Counted from the first letter of the stretch, positions 34,244-44,900 are shown. The stretch is DNA of 64,000 nucleotides from Pseudovibrio flavus (GCF_009711345.1 NZ_SMMA01000062.1:1-64000), one strand, 5' to 3'. Numbers and translations are program-made. The notes: a model not told the origin generated them from the sequence alone.

Positions 34244-35605
34244 ATGAGCGATTTTGGCAAGACAATTAGCAGACGTTCCCTACTAAAAACTGGTGCCGCA
34301 ACTGGCCTGGTTCTGGCAACGCCTACAATTTTCACCAGTCAGTCTTGGGCGCAGAGCGCATTCCTGAACGACCCTGCCAAGTCCGGCAAGTTGGTTCTGG
34401 GCTTCAACGTGCCGCAAACTGGCCCATATGCTGACGAAGGCGCTGACGAACTGCGCGCGTACATGCTGGCAGTTGAGCACCTGAACGGCGAAGGCGATGG
34501 CGGCATGCTGAACACCTTCAGCTCCAAGGCGCTTCAGGGTACCGGTATTCTTGGAAACAAGGTTCAGTACGTAACCGGTGATACGCAGACCAAGTCCGAC
34601 GCAGCACGCGCCTCCGCGAAATCCATGATCGAAAAAGACGGTGCGATCATGATCACCGGCGGTTCGTCCTCCGGCGTGGCTGTGGCTGTGCAGGCTCTGT
34701 GTCAGGAAGCTGGCGTTATCTTCATGGCGGGTCTTACCCACTCAAACGACACCACAGGTAAAGACAAGCGCGCGAACGGCTTCCGTCACTTCTTCAACTC
34801 CTACATGTCCGGCGCAGCGCTGGCACCAGTGTTGAAGAACGCTTATGGCGATGACCGTAAAGCCTACCACCTGACCGCAGACTACAACTGGGGTTACACC
34901 ACTGAAGAAGCGATCAAGTCCGCGACCGAGGACATGGGTTGGGAAACAGTAGAGACCGTGAAAACGCCTCTGGCTGCCACCGACTTCTCCGCTTACATCA
35001 CCCCTGTTCTGCAGTCCGATGCTGACGTTCTGGTTCTCAACCACTACGGCGGCAACATGGTGAACTCACTCACCAACGCAGTTCAGTTCGGCCTGCGTGA
35101 CCGCATCGTCAACGGCAAGAACTTCGAAATCGTCGTTCCTCTGTACTCCCGCCTCATGGCAAAGGGTGCAGGCGCCAACGTTAAGGGCATCTTCGGTTCC
35201 ACTAACTGGCACTGGTCCCTGTCTGACGAAGGCTCCAAGGCATTCGTTAAGTCCTTCGGTACCAAGTACGGCTTCCCACCATCTCAGGCAGCGCACACCA
35301 CCTACGTGCAGACCCTGCTTTATGCAGATGCTGTTGAGCGTGCGAAGAGCTTCAACCCTTGTGCGGTTGTTGAAGCGCTTGAGGACTACGAGTTCGACGG
35401 TCTGGGCAACGGCAAGACCCTCTATCGCGGCGCTGACCACCAGTGCTTCAAAGACGTTCTTGTTGTGCGCGGTAAAGAAAACCCGAGCTCCGAGTTCGAT
35501 CTGCTTGAGATCGTAGAGATCACCCCAGTGGGTCAGGTCACTTACGATCCGAACCACCCGCAGTTCGCCGGTGGTGCGCTGGGAACCTGTAACCCAGGCG
35601 CATAA
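34244..35605 (+). CDS. ABC transporter substrate-binding protein, Liv/urea-amide type, Tat-exported
   Basis: 453 residues with a twin-arginine signal (ISRRSLLKTGAATG, then a hydrophobic stretch, processed near SWAQ). Most LivK proteins use Sec, so Tat export is notable. The mature protein shows the type I fold signature 'LGFNVPQTGPYADEGADELR', then 'YVTGDTQTKSDAARASAKSM' and 'ITGGSSSGVAVAVQALCQEA'. Its length is above the usual ~370-residue LivK and closer to amide or urea receptors. GGAGGAG lies 5 nt before ATG 34244. A strong hairpin separates it from the permease genes. The ligand is probably an amino acid or amide and cannot be specified. Confidence 0.92.
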   Translation: MSDFGKTISRRSLLKTGAATGLVLATPTIFTSQSWAQSAFLNDPAKSGKLVLGFNVPQTGPYADEGADELRAYMLAVEHLNGEGDGGMLNTFSSKALQGTGILGNKVQYVTGDTQTKSDAARASAKSMIEKDGAIMITGGSSSGVAVAVQALCQEAGVIFMAGLTHSNDTTGKDKRANGFRHFFNSYMSGAALAPVLKNAYGDDRKAYHLTADYNWGYTTEEAIKSATEDMGWETVETVKTPLAATDFSAYITPVLQSDADVLVLNHYGGNMVNSLTNAVQFGLRDRIVNGKNFEIVVPLYSRLMAKGAGANVKGIFGSTNWHWSLSDEGSKAFVKSFGTKYGFPPSQAAHTTYVQTLLYADAVERAKSFNPCAVVEALEDYEFDGLGNGKTLYRGADHQCFKDVLVVRGKENPSSEFDLLEIVEITPVGQVTYDPNHPQFAGGALGTCNPGA

Positions 35606-35633
35606 GAGCTTTTCAAGCTTTCTAGACAATCAA

Positions 35634-35666
35634 TCCGGCTCCCTCACCATACGCGAGGGAGCCGGA
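35634..35666 (+). other. Intercistronic hairpin after the Liv binding-protein gene
   Basis: TCCGGCTCCCTC (35634-35645) pairs perfectly with GAGGGAGCCGGA (35655-35666). It lies 29 bp after the stop and before livH, with no long T run. It probably allows more receptor than permease to be made. Confidence 0.7.
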
Positions 35667-35718
35667 CCATTCATTCTTCTTCGCGCAGAGGCGGAGAGGA
35701 AACCCTGAAACACGACTA

Positions 35719-36762
35719 ATGGTCGGACTGATGGACGCTATATTCCTGCAAATTTTAAATGGTCTCGATAAAGGCTCGGCCTATGCGCTTATCGCATTGG
35801 GCTTGACGCTGATCTTCGGGACATTGGGTGTGGTCAACTTTGCCCACGGCGCCCTTTTTATGCTCGGGGCCTTTTGTGCCGTTACGCTCAACGGCATTTT
35901 ATCCCTTTCCTACACTACCATTGACCCCAGCCGCACAGATTTTCTCGGCAAGCCGCTCAAGGTCCAGACCCCTTATGTCGAGGCATGGTTCGGTCCGGAG
36001 ATTGGCGCTACTATTATTCAGTGGTCCGTGCCGCTTTCCATCTTGTTTGCAATACCCATCATGGTGGCCGTTGGCCTCATCATGGAACGGGGCTTGATCA
36101 AACACTTTTACAAGCGTCCACATGCCGACCAGATCCTTGTGACCTTTGGTCTGGCTATCGTCCTGCAGGAAATTATCAAATATTTCTTCGGCGCGAACCC
36201 AATTCCGACACCGGCACCGCCAGCCTTTGCAGGCAGCTTTGATTTTGGCGCGTGGCTTGGCTTTGCCCCAGGTTCCATCATCTATCCGTACTGGCGTTTG
36301 GTTTACTTTGCCTTTGCTATCGGCATTATCGGTGTGGTCTTTGCCTTCCTGCGTTACACCACCTTCGGCATGGTGGTGCGTGCAGGTATGGCAGATCGCG
36401 AAACGGTCGGCTTCCTCGGCATCAATATCGATCGCCGCTTCACCATTATGTTCGCCATCGCGGCGGTTGTGGCTGGTCTTGCTGGCGTAATGTACGCGCC
36501 TATCAACTCCCCTAACTACCACATGGGAATGGACTTTCTGGTCCTCAGCTTCGTTGTGGTTGTTGTGGGTGGTATGGGCTCGCTCGCTGGCGCTGTTCTG
36601 GCAGGCTTCCTGCTTGGCATTCTTGAAAGCTTCGCCTCCATGGCGCAGGTCGTCGCGCTTCTTCCCGGCATCAACCAGATCATCATCTATCTGGTGGCCA
36701 TCATTGTGCTGCTCACGCGGCCTCGCGGTCTCATGGGCCGCAAAGGTGTGATGGAGGACTAA
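35719..36762 (+). CDS. livH: Branched-chain amino-acid-type ABC permease LivH
   Basis: 347 residues, about eight helices. The typical N-terminal block 'GSAYALIALGLTLIFGTLGV' with 'VNFAHGALFMLG' is present, as is the C-terminal 'VVVVGGMGSLAGAVLAGFLL', the coupling-helix region. A charged, proline-rich external loop lies at about 155-190. ATG 35719 and ATG 35731 are both possible starts; neither has a strong ribosome site. The stop is 3 bp before livM. It forms the membrane channel with LivM, powered by the two ATPases downstream. Confidence 0.93.
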   Translation: MVGLMDAIFLQILNGLDKGSAYALIALGLTLIFGTLGVVNFAHGALFMLGAFCAVTLNGILSLSYTTIDPSRTDFLGKPLKVQTPYVEAWFGPEIGATIIQWSVPLSILFAIPIMVAVGLIMERGLIKHFYKRPHADQILVTFGLAIVLQEIIKYFFGANPIPTPAPPAFAGSFDFGAWLGFAPGSIIYPYWRLVYFAFAIGIIGVVFAFLRYTTFGMVVRAGMADRETVGFLGINIDRRFTIMFAIAAVVAGLAGVMYAPINSPNYHMGMDFLVLSFVVVVVGGMGSLAGAVLAGFLLGILESFASMAQVVALLPGINQIIIYLVAIIVLLTRPRGLMGRKGVMED

Positions 36763-36765
36763 CCC

Positions 36766-37974
36766 ATGCTCGGATTGAACAAAAAAGACACCTCACTCTT
36801 TTTGATCGTTGTCGGCATGACAATGTTCGCTCCATTCATCCTGAACCCGTTTCCAGAAACCTCACAGCTTGCCCAGTTCAACGCCGGTTATCCGGATCTG
36901 ATGCAGCGTTTTGTGATTTTCGGAATCTTCGCTATCGGCTTCAACTTGCTCTTCGGCCTAACCGGATACCTTTCCTTCGGCCATGCTGCATTCCTTGGGG
37001 TCGGCTCCTACGCTGGCGTTTGGATGATGAAGCTGCTGACTATGGACGTGATCCCTGCGATCTTTATGTCCATGGTGGTTGCAGGCCTGTTCTCCATTCT
37101 GGTGGGCTATGTTTCCCTGCGCCGTTCTGGCATCTACTTCTCCATTCTCACCCTTGCGTTTGCGCAGATGTCGTTCTCGCTGGCTTACTCGGTGCTCACC
37201 CCGATCACCAACGGTGAAACCGGCCTACAGCTGGCTCTCGATGACCCGCGTATCCTCGGCGTTTCTCAGGTAGATGGTTCCATCCCACCAGCGAGCATCT
37301 TTGGCATTGCAATGCGCGATAGCTGGGACCTTACTCTGGGTGGCTGGTCATTCACCTTCAACGCTGGTTACTACCTGTGCGCAGTGATCATGATCCTTGC
37401 GTTCTATGTGTCGGTTCGCATCTTCCGCTCACCTTTCGGCCTCATGCTTAAAGCGGTTAAGTCTAACCAGCAGCGCATGAACTACACCGGCCTTAACTCC
37501 AAGCCATACACCTTTGCAGCCTTTGTTATCTCAGGCATGTACGCAGGTCTTGCAGGTGGCTTGATGGTTGCCATGGACCCGTTGGCAGGCGCCGAGCGCA
37601 TGCAGTGGACAGCAAGTGGTGAAGTGGTTCTGATGACCATTCTTGGCGGGGCCGGTACCTTGTTCGGACCAGTTCTGGGCGCTGGCTTTATCAAGTACTT
37701 CGAGAACATCTTCTCCAAGATCAACGATAACATCCTGTACCAGTGGTTCTCTGGTCTGCCGGAAAGTGTTGCAGATGCTCTTGTGTTCGTCATCCACCCG
37801 TTCATCGGTAAAGGCTGGCACCTCACCCTCGGCATCGTGTTCATGCTCGTAGTTATCTTCCTGCCGGGCGGCATTATGGAAGGTCTGCGCAGGATTTCCG
37901 CTTTCGTCAAAAAGCGCTTTTCAAGCAGCCCGTCTAGCAACGGCGCAGTGCCAAGCGCCAAGGCTGCAGAATAG
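36766..37974 (+). CDS. livM: Branched-chain amino-acid-type ABC permease LivM
   Basis: 402 residues. The family motif '[20 protein letters not shown]'-like stretch is seen as [18 protein letters not shown] (about 63-80), with '[20 protein letters not shown]' and the C-terminal '[20 protein letters not shown]'. Compared with classical LivM it has an extended external segment (about 150-185) and a basic, Ser-rich tail. It follows livH by 3 bp and precedes livG by 9 bp, so all four membrane and ATPase genes are coupled. Confidence 0.93.
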   Translation: MLGLNKKDTSLFLIVVGMTMFAPFILNPFPETSQLAQFNAGYPDLMQRFVIFGIFAIGFNLLFGLTGYLSFGHAAFLGVGSYAGVWMMKLLTMDVIPAIFMSMVVAGLFSILVGYVSLRRSGIYFSILTLAFAQMSFSLAYSVLTPITNGETGLQLALDDPRILGVSQVDGSIPPASIFGIAMRDSWDLTLGGWSFTFNAGYYLCAVIMILAFYVSVRIFRSPFGLMLKAVKSNQQRMNYTGLNSKPYTFAAFVISGMYAGLAGGLMVAMDPLAGAERMQWTASGEVVLMTILGGAGTLFGPVLGAGFIKYFENIFSKINDNILYQWFSGLPESVADALVFVIHPFIGKGWHLTLGIVFMLVVIFLPGGIMEGLRRISAFVKKRFSSSPSSNGAVPSAKAAE

Positions 37975-37983
37975 GAGTACCCC

Positions 37984-38739
37984 ATGGAAATTTTAAAAGT
38001 CGAAGGGGTAAACAAGAGCTTTGGCGGCCTTAAAGCCCTGAACGAGGTGAACCTTTCCATCGAAGAAGGCAATGTACACGCCATCATCGGCCCTAACGGG
38101 GCAGGTAAGTCCACCCTACTCAATTGCTTCGTGGGCAAACTAACACCCGATACCGGTTCCGTGACCTTCATGGGCAAGAACCTCATCGGCATCAAACCGC
38201 ACGAGATCAATCAAGCTGGTGTGTCGCGCGTATTCCAGACACCGGAGATTTTTTCTGATCTTTCCATTCTGGATAACGTGATCATTCCGACACTTGCTTC
38301 CAACGACGGGTCATTCTCCTTCAACGCTTGGAACGGTGTTCAGAAGCGCGGCGAAATCCTTGATAAAGCCGAGAGTATTCTGGAAGACATCGGCCTTGCC
38401 GAGAAGAAAGATGTTTTGGCCGCTTCTCTTTCCCGCGGCGACAAACGTCGCCTGGAGCTTGCCATGTGTCTGGTTCAAGACCCGAAACTGGTGCTGCTGG
38501 ATGAACCAACTGCGGGCATGTCCCGTGCGGATACCAACAACACCATTGACCTTCTAAAGCGAATTGGCGAACGCGGTATTACCAAGATCGTCATTGAACA
38601 CGACATGCATGTGGTGTTCTCGCTGGCAAACAAGGTCAGCGTTCTGGCGCAAGGCACAGTGATCGCCGAAGGAAAGCCGGAGGACATTAAGGGCGACCCG
38701 CGGGTGCAGGAAGCTTATCTTGGAGGGGCGCACATATGA
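37984..38739 (+). CDS. livG: ABC transporter ATP-binding protein LivG
   Basis: 251 residues. Walker A GPNGAGKST (about 37-45), Q-loop in RVFQTPEIF, signature region LSRGDKRRLELAM in place of LSGGQ (normal variation in LivG), Walker B LVLLDEPTAGM and the switch histidine in IVIEHDM. It energises the LivH-LivM channel. An AGGAG site precedes ATG 37984, and the stop overlaps livF by four bases (ATGA). Confidence 0.95.
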   Translation: MEILKVEGVNKSFGGLKALNEVNLSIEEGNVHAIIGPNGAGKSTLLNCFVGKLTPDTGSVTFMGKNLIGIKPHEINQAGVSRVFQTPEIFSDLSILDNVIIPTLASNDGSFSFNAWNGVQKRGEILDKAESILEDIGLAEKKDVLAASLSRGDKRRLELAMCLVQDPKLVLLDEPTAGMSRADTNNTIDLLKRIGERGITKIVIEHDMHVVFSLANKVSVLAQGTVIAEGKPEDIKGDPRVQEAYLGGAHI

Positions 38740-39515
38740 CCTTGTTTGAAGACCAGTTCAAAGGACGCAAGGCTCCTGCTGTCCCGCCAGCCCGCGCCCA
38801 AGGTGGTGCCCATGCTTACTTTTCTGCATGGAACCTGCACGCTTACTACGGCGAGAGCTACATCGTTCAAGGTGTTTCCTTTGAAGTGCGCGAGGGTGAA
38901 ATCCTCGCCCTTCTGGGCCGTAACGGCGCAGGCAAAACCTCAACCCTTCGTGCCATTGCCCGTGCAGATGATCCTGCACTGCGACGCGGTGAAATCTGGC
39001 TGGACCACCAACCCGTTCACGAGATGCAAAGCTATCAAGCAGCTCGCAGCGGCATTCAGCTGGTGCCGGAAGATCGCCGCATCATCCCCGGCCTGACCGT
39101 AGAAGAGAACCTTCAGCTGGCTCAAATTGCCGAGCCACATGGCTGGTCGCTGGATCGTATCTATGATCACTTCCCTCGCCTTGCCGAACGCGCCAAGCAG
39201 GAAGCGGTGACCATGTCCGGCGGCGAACAGCAGATGCTGGCCGTTGCCCGCGCTCTGGCCCGTGATGTGAAGCTGCTTCTGCTTGATGAGCCATACGAGG
39301 GCCTCGCCCCTGTTATCGTGCAGGAAATCGAGCGCATTCTCATCAACGTGAAGGAACTGGGCATCACCACCATTATCGTGGAACAGAATGCTGTTGCTGC
39401 ACTGAACTTGGCAGATCGCGCTGTGATCCTCGACATGGGTGAGGTGGTGTTTGACGGCACCGCTCAGGAAGTGCTCGACAACGAAGAACTTCGTCAGAAC
39501 TATCTGGCGATTTGA
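38736..39515 (+). CDS. livF: ABC transporter ATP-binding protein LivF
   Basis: 259 residues. Walker A GRNGAGKTS, Q-loop LVPEDRRI (the 'PEDR' typical of LivF), signature MSGGEQQML, Walker B LLLLDEPYEGLAP and the switch region IIVEQNA. The first 27 residues, before 'YFSAWNLHAYYGE', are an extra Ala/Pro/Gly-rich leader not usual for LivF. It is the last gene of the importer operon, followed by a terminator 28 bp later. Confidence 0.95.
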   Translation: MTLFEDQFKGRKAPAVPPARAQGGAHAYFSAWNLHAYYGESYIVQGVSFEVREGEILALLGRNGAGKTSTLRAIARADDPALRRGEIWLDHQPVHEMQSYQAARSGIQLVPEDRRIIPGLTVEENLQLAQIAEPHGWSLDRIYDHFPRLAERAKQEAVTMSGGEQQMLAVARALARDVKLLLLDEPYEGLAPVIVQEIERILINVKELGITTIIVEQNAVAALNLADRAVILDMGEVVFDGTAQEVLDNEELRQNYLAI

Positions 39516-39543
39516 CCAGCCTTAACCGGCTGGCACCCCTGAA

Positions 39544-39578
39544 AGAGCCCTCGCAGTTTTGCGGGGGCTTTTCTTTGT
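39544..39578 (+). terminator. Terminator of the Liv operon
   Basis: AGCCCTCGCA pairs with TGCGGGGGCT (one G-T pair) and is followed by TTTTCTTTG, 28 bp after the livF stop. From here to 39918 the sequence is AT-rich, and I see no gene or clear promoter. Confidence 0.8.
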
Positions 39579-39918
39579 CTGCTGAAAATCAGAAATCAAT
39601 AAAAACACTGATTCTTTTGGAGAATTCTTCTCTAGGAATCAGTAAACAAGGCTCAATAGATACAATTTTATTTAAATTTCAGAATTCGGAATTAGTTACT
39701 CAAATTACCATTTCAATCAATTATGGCAGAGATCTGCTAAAACATTACGTATAGCTACGTTGCCATATAACAATTATTCCAACGCACTTAATTAAAATGG
39801 AAATAAACTTTAGATAGCAGCCCTTTTTCATTTCAATTATCGATGCAACTATGCTTCTTATAGGCACCCAAGAAAAGAACAGAAAATTTCCTCGCTGCTC
39901 TCACCCTTAGAAGCCCCT

Positions 39919-40866
39919 ATGCCCGCCCTCGCCCGTCTGCCAGCGCTCATAGCAACACTTCTGTGTTTTGCCCTTACGCCGTCTCTTGCCAAGTCAGCTC
40001 CTTGGTACAAAAGCGACCGTGAAGTGCTGCCTGAGTATCAGCTGCACAAAGAGCACAAAGAAGCGAAAGTGCTGTACGACATTGGAATGGCTTACATAGT
40101 CGCAAATAAAGTCGATCAGGATTTTGAGAGAGCGCAGTACTGGCTGACCTTGGCTGCTGAACAAGGCAGTATTCTTGCTATGTATCGATTAGGCCGAATA
40201 CTTTCACTAATCGAACCTACTCCGGAGCGCACGAAAGAGGCCATCTACTGGTTTGAGATGGCAGCAGCGAAGGGGCATGAACTCTCCATGATGTCGCTCG
40301 CCAAGCTGCTTGAAAGAGGTGAATTGCTAGACCCTGACCCGGAAAAAGCACTCGACTACTATATGAGGGCGACGGATGTCGGCAACGCCAAGGCATACAC
40401 GGAGGTTGGGCTCTACTTTATGCGCGGCGATGTGGTCGTTCAAGATTGCGAGGAAGCACGAAAATGGTTCGAGCTTGCGGGCAGGCTCGGCGATCCAAAG
40501 GGCTACGTCTATCTCGCGGTGCTCCAGTCACAGGGCTACGGCGGTGATCAAGACCAAAACAGCGCCAATCTGCATTTTGAGCAAGCAGCCCTCATGGGAG
40601 ATGCCTACGCCCAGTCTATTTTGGGCATACGTTTGGTCTTGGGGTACGGCAATAAGAGCAAGCTTTTTAAAGGGCTTGTCTGGATGCGCGTTGCAATGCT
40701 GATGGGAGAAGACAACGCTACCCTATTTAGAGTAGCCTCCCGAGATCTTTCCGAAGACAATCTCGAACTCATTGAAGAGCGTGCCGTAGAGTGCTTGCTC
40801 TCAGATTTTAAAGCTTGCCCGATTATTGGCGGCAAACCGATGACTTCTGTTCCCGCAGGACAATAA
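39919..40866 (+). CDS. Sel1-repeat (TPR-like) exported protein
   Basis: 315 residues with a signal peptide (LPALIATLLCFALTPSLAKS). Several Sel1-like repeats of about 36 residues follow, visible as 'AQYWLTLAAEQGSILAMYRL', 'AIYWFEMAAAKGHELSMMSL', 'ALDYYMRATDVGNAKAYTEV' and 'ARKWFELAGRLGDPKGYVYL'. Such solenoids bind partner proteins, and no enzymatic motif is seen. The C-terminal part carries two cysteines (ECLLSDFKAC). The next gene is a paralogue with the same layout and the same kind of Cys-containing tail (CSFSELTEC), 102 bp downstream. Confidence 0.85.
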   Translation: MPALARLPALIATLLCFALTPSLAKSAPWYKSDREVLPEYQLHKEHKEAKVLYDIGMAYIVANKVDQDFERAQYWLTLAAEQGSILAMYRLGRILSLIEPTPERTKEAIYWFEMAAAKGHELSMMSLAKLLERGELLDPDPEKALDYYMRATDVGNAKAYTEVGLYFMRGDVVVQDCEEARKWFELAGRLGDPKGYVYLAVLQSQGYGGDQDQNSANLHFEQAALMGDAYAQSILGIRLVLGYGNKSKLFKGLVWMRVAMLMGEDNATLFRVASRDLSEDNLELIEERAVECLLSDFKACPIIGGKPMTSVPAGQ

Positions 40867-40968
40867 GCAAACATCGATATACCTTGATAAACATTGGGAG
40901 CACCTTCCCAAGACATGTGATTGTCCGTATTTCTTCTTTCATAAAATACTGAAAAAGAAGAAAAAAGC

Positions 40969-41865
40969 ATGATCTCTCCTATCCGTGGCCTCGTCGCCGC
41001 GCTGTGCCTTACAGTCCTACCTTTTACCGCGCATGCAAGCGAAGAAGTTGACCTCAGCGACATGAGCGTCGAGCAGCTTATTGAAGCTGGCAACGAAGGT
41101 AACGCTGAAGCGCAATACCTTGTTGGCGAAGCCTACTATTACGGCAATGACGTTGAAGAAAACGAGCCGGAAGCGATGAAGTGGTATCACAAGTCTGCCG
41201 AAAACGGCTTCGTGACCGCTCAGTATGACCTTGGACAGATTTACGCCAACGGCTGGGGTGCGGAAAAAGACCCGCAAAAAGCTGTCGAGTGGTATGGCAA
41301 AGCTGCTGCCCAAGACCATGAAGGCTCTATCGTCAACCTTGCAGACCTCTACTTCTATGGCCAAGACATCCCGATGGATGAGCAGAAAGCGTTTGACCTT
41401 TACACCCGCGCCATGGAAATGCAGAACACCGAAGCTTACAAGAAAATTGCCCGCTACCACGTTAGCAGCGACATCATTGCGCAGGACTTCGCAAAAGCGC
41501 AGCAGCTCTATCTTGAAGCTGGCGAACTGGGCGACGCGGAAGGTTATCAGTATGCAGCTGGCTTGATTGATGCAGGCCGAGGCAGTGAAGCAGACCCTGT
41601 AAAAGCTACCGCTCTTTACCGCAGCGCCGCTGAAATGGGTAACTCCGAGTCTCAGCGCCAGTTGGCTATGCGCTTTATTAAAGGCAAAGGCATTGAGCAG
41701 AACATCATGTCTGGTCTTGTTTGGCTTCAGGTTTCCATCGACAACGATGGTCCCGGCGGCCCTGCTTTTGATAAATACAGCGCTGATTTGAGTGAAGCAG
41801 ATTTGGAGAAAGTATCCGAGCTTGCAATGCAGTGCTCCTTCTCCGAACTGACAGAATGCCCTTAA
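40969..41865 (+). CDS. Sel1-repeat (TPR-like) exported protein
   Basis: 298 residues. A signal peptide (LVAALCLTVLPFTAHASEE) is followed by Sel1 repeats: 'LIEAGNEGNAEAQYLVGEAY', 'AMKWYHKSAENGFVTAQYDL', 'AVEWYGKAAAQDHEGSIVNL', 'AQQLYLEAGELGDAEGYQYA' and 'ATALYRSAAEMGNSESQRQL'. The acidic mature N-terminus and the tail with two cysteines seven residues apart match the neighbour at 39919. The pair looks like a tandem duplication. They may act together in the periplasm, for instance on envelope stress or secretion complexes, but no specific role can be read. Confidence 0.87.
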   Translation: MISPIRGLVAALCLTVLPFTAHASEEVDLSDMSVEQLIEAGNEGNAEAQYLVGEAYYYGNDVEENEPEAMKWYHKSAENGFVTAQYDLGQIYANGWGAEKDPQKAVEWYGKAAAQDHEGSIVNLADLYFYGQDIPMDEQKAFDLYTRAMEMQNTEAYKKIARYHVSSDIIAQDFAKAQQLYLEAGELGDAEGYQYAAGLIDAGRGSEADPVKATALYRSAAEMGNSESQRQLAMRFIKGKGIEQNIMSGLVWLQVSIDNDGPGGPAFDKYSADLSEADLEKVSELAMQCSFSELTECP

Positions 41866-41885
41866 TTCAAGGTCGTTCAGATAAA

Positions 41886-41918
41886 GAAAAACCCCGCTCG
41901 AAAGAGCGGGGTTTTTTG
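41886..41918. terminator. Bidirectional terminator between sel1 and RND genes
   Basis: AACCCCGCTC (41890-41899) and GAGCGGGGTT (41904-41913), with A and T runs on both sides. It serves the plus-strand Sel1 gene and the minus-strand efflux operon. Confidence 0.92.
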
Positions 41919-41923
41919 TTGTT

Positions 41924-44900
41924 CTATTTGATCTCGGTGCTTCGAGCGGCCTTACCCATTTCAATGGTCCAGCCGGTCTTTTCACGCATCCACTGGAAGA
42001 TGGTGTAGAGCGTCGGGATCAAGAAGATACCAACGGTGAACGACACCACCATACCGGAGAGCACTGGCACGCCAACGGCGACCATTGCGCCCGCACCCGG
42101 ACCTTTGGAAAGAACGAGCGGCACAAGACCTGCCGAGAACGCCAGCGATGTCATCATCACCGGACGGAAACGCAGACGCGCACCTTCAACCGCAGATTCA
42201 AAGATGCTCATGCCCTCGATACGCTTTTCGAGTGAGAACTCGTTCATCAAAATCGCGTTCTTACCTGCCAGCGCGATCAGGATAACCAGACCGATCTGGG
42301 CATAAAGGTCGAATGACAAACCAAAGAGCCACAAACTACCCAAGGCACCAGCAATGGAAGGAGCCACAGAAAGCAGAACCGGAATTGGCGTATTCCAACT
42401 TTCATAGAGCGCGACGAGGAAGAGGTAGGCAAACAGGAACGCAAGACCCAGCACAAGACCGGTTTGGCCTGCCGCCTCCTTCTGTTCCAATGCAATACCT
42501 GTCCATTCATAGGCGTAGCCCTCAGGAAGGTCTTTTGCAGAGACCTGCTCCATCGCATCCATCGCCTGCCCCATACCAACCCCCGGTGCCGGGTTGCCGT
42601 TAAAGCTCACAGCGCGGTAGTTATTATAGCGGGTGATGTTGTTGGCACCTTGTGAAAGGTCTGTTTGAACCACCGATGAAAGCTCGACCATCTCGCCTTT
42701 GTCGTTGCGAACGTTGACGCGGGAGATGTCTTCGATTTCAGAGCGGAAGTTCTGCTCTGCCTGCAGGCGAACCTGCCAAGAGCGGCCATAGAGGTTGAAG
42801 TCGTTGATGTAATAGCCACCCAGAATGGTCTGGAGCGCCTGATAAACATCAGCAACGTTCAAGCCCAAGACCTGCGCCTTGTCACGATCCAACACCACGG
42901 ACACTTGCGGAGTGTTCGCGTTGAACGTGGTGAAGAAGCCAGCAACATCTTTGCTCTGCGAAGCGGAATACATCAATGAACGGGCGACTTGAGCCATATC
43001 GTTCGGGCTTTGGCCTTGCAGGCCTTCCATGATGTATTCAAAGCCACCAACAGAACCCATACCGTCAATAGCAGGCGGGTTAACCGGGAAGAAGGTTGCC
43101 TCGGTAAAGCCGGAGAGTTTAGGGAACATGCGGTTCACAAACGCGAACGATGACATGTCCGAGCTGGTGCGCTCCTCATAATCCTTCAGCTTCACAAAGA
43201 TCACACCGGCGTTGGAAGCCGTACCACCGCCTGACAGGATGTCGAAACCAGCAATCAGCGTGGTGGAGTGAACCGCAGGGTCCTGACGGATGATGTCATC
43301 CGCCTCACGCATAATCGCATCAGTTCGGTTGAGCGAAGCACCCGGTGGCAGGTTGGCGATTACCAGCGCGTAGCCCTTATCTTCGTCCGGCACAAAGCCG
43401 TCTGGCGTAATGCTGACGAAGAAGTAGCTGAGCAGGAAGAAGCCAATCACCACAGGGATGGAGATAACCGACAAGTGCACAATGCGCTTGATGAAATTGG
43501 CGTAGGCATGACCCATCCCATCAATCGCACCTGACACCTTCGCCATGATGCCAGTCAGGTGTCCCTGCTTCATCAAGATCGCACAAAGGGCCGGAGACAG
43601 CGTCAACGCGTTAACGGCGGAGAGAACCATCGCTGCGGAAATGGAGATCGCAAATTCTCGGAAGAGCACACCGGACGAACCCGGAAGAAACGCCACCGGC
43701 ACGAACACCGACAAAAGCACGAAGGTAATCGCCAGCACAGGCCCTGCGATTTCACCCACCGCTTTAGAGGTTGCCTGCGCGGGGGTTAAGTCAGGCTCCT
43801 CGTGCATAACGCGTTCAACGTTCTCCACCACGATAATGGCGTCATCCACCACGATCCCGATCGCCAGCACCAGTGCCAGCAGGGAGATGGTGTTCGCGGT
43901 AAAGCCGAGACCATTGGCTACGGCAATTGCGCCGATGATCGACACGGGAACGGCGATAAGCGGAATAAGCGTTGCCCTGAAGCGCCCAAGGAACACATAG
44001 ACCACAATCGTCACCAGCACGAACGCTTCGATGAGCGTATGGATAACCTTGGAGATCATCTCGTTCACGAAGAGCGAGGTGTCAAAAATCGAGATGAACG
44101 TGAAGTCTTCAGGGAAGCGTTCCGAGAGTTCTCCAAGCCGCTTATTGACCGATTCAGCCACGGCCACAGCGTTTGCGCCCGGTGTGAGGTAGATACCCAC
44201 GATAGCGCCGGGCTGCTGGTTATAGTCAGCAATCCAGTCATAGGACTCAGAGTCCAAGACAACACGGGCAACATCTTTCAAGCGGACAACGGAGCCATCC
44301 TGATTTGCTCGCAAAATGACGTTTTGGAACTCTTCAGGCGTATTCAAACGACCACGCGAGGTCACCGTTAGCTGGAGCTGCTGGTCATCGGATACGGGAG
44401 CTGCACCAATACGGCCCACCGCAGCCTGACGGTTTTGCGCTTGAATTGCTGTAATCACGTCCTGCGTTGTCAGGTTCAAAGCGCGGAGCTTGTCCGGATT
44501 GACCCAAATACGCATGGAGTAGTCACGCGCACCCAGAACCTGCGCATCACCAACACCTGGAAGACGCTTCAATTCGTCGATGATGTTGATGGTCACGTAG
44601 TTGGAAATGAACAAGCTGTCGTGGGTCTGCTCTGGCGAATAGAACGCAAAGACCTGCAGCATATCGCCCGCAGTTTTTGTGACGTTCACACCGAGCGAGC
44701 GCACTTCCTGCGGCAATCGCGATTCCACCGTGCTAACGCGGTTTTGCACGTTAACTGCAGCGATATCAGGATCGACGGTCAGGTCGAAGTACACAGTCAG
44801 CGTATAGCTACCATCACTGGAAGAAGCGGACTTCATGTAACGCATGCCGTCCACGCCGTTCACAGCCCCTTCAATAGGCTGTGCCACACTTTCTTCCACC

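Noticed and set aside
39512-39754. Plus-strand open frame of 80 residues after livF
   Set aside because: It begins at the livF stop and runs through the terminator stem and AT-rich DNA. It has no ribosome site or family resemblance.
42036-42305. Several plus-strand frames within the RND gene
   Set aside because: The AcrB-like protein on the minus strand is full length with all motifs, so these are shadows.
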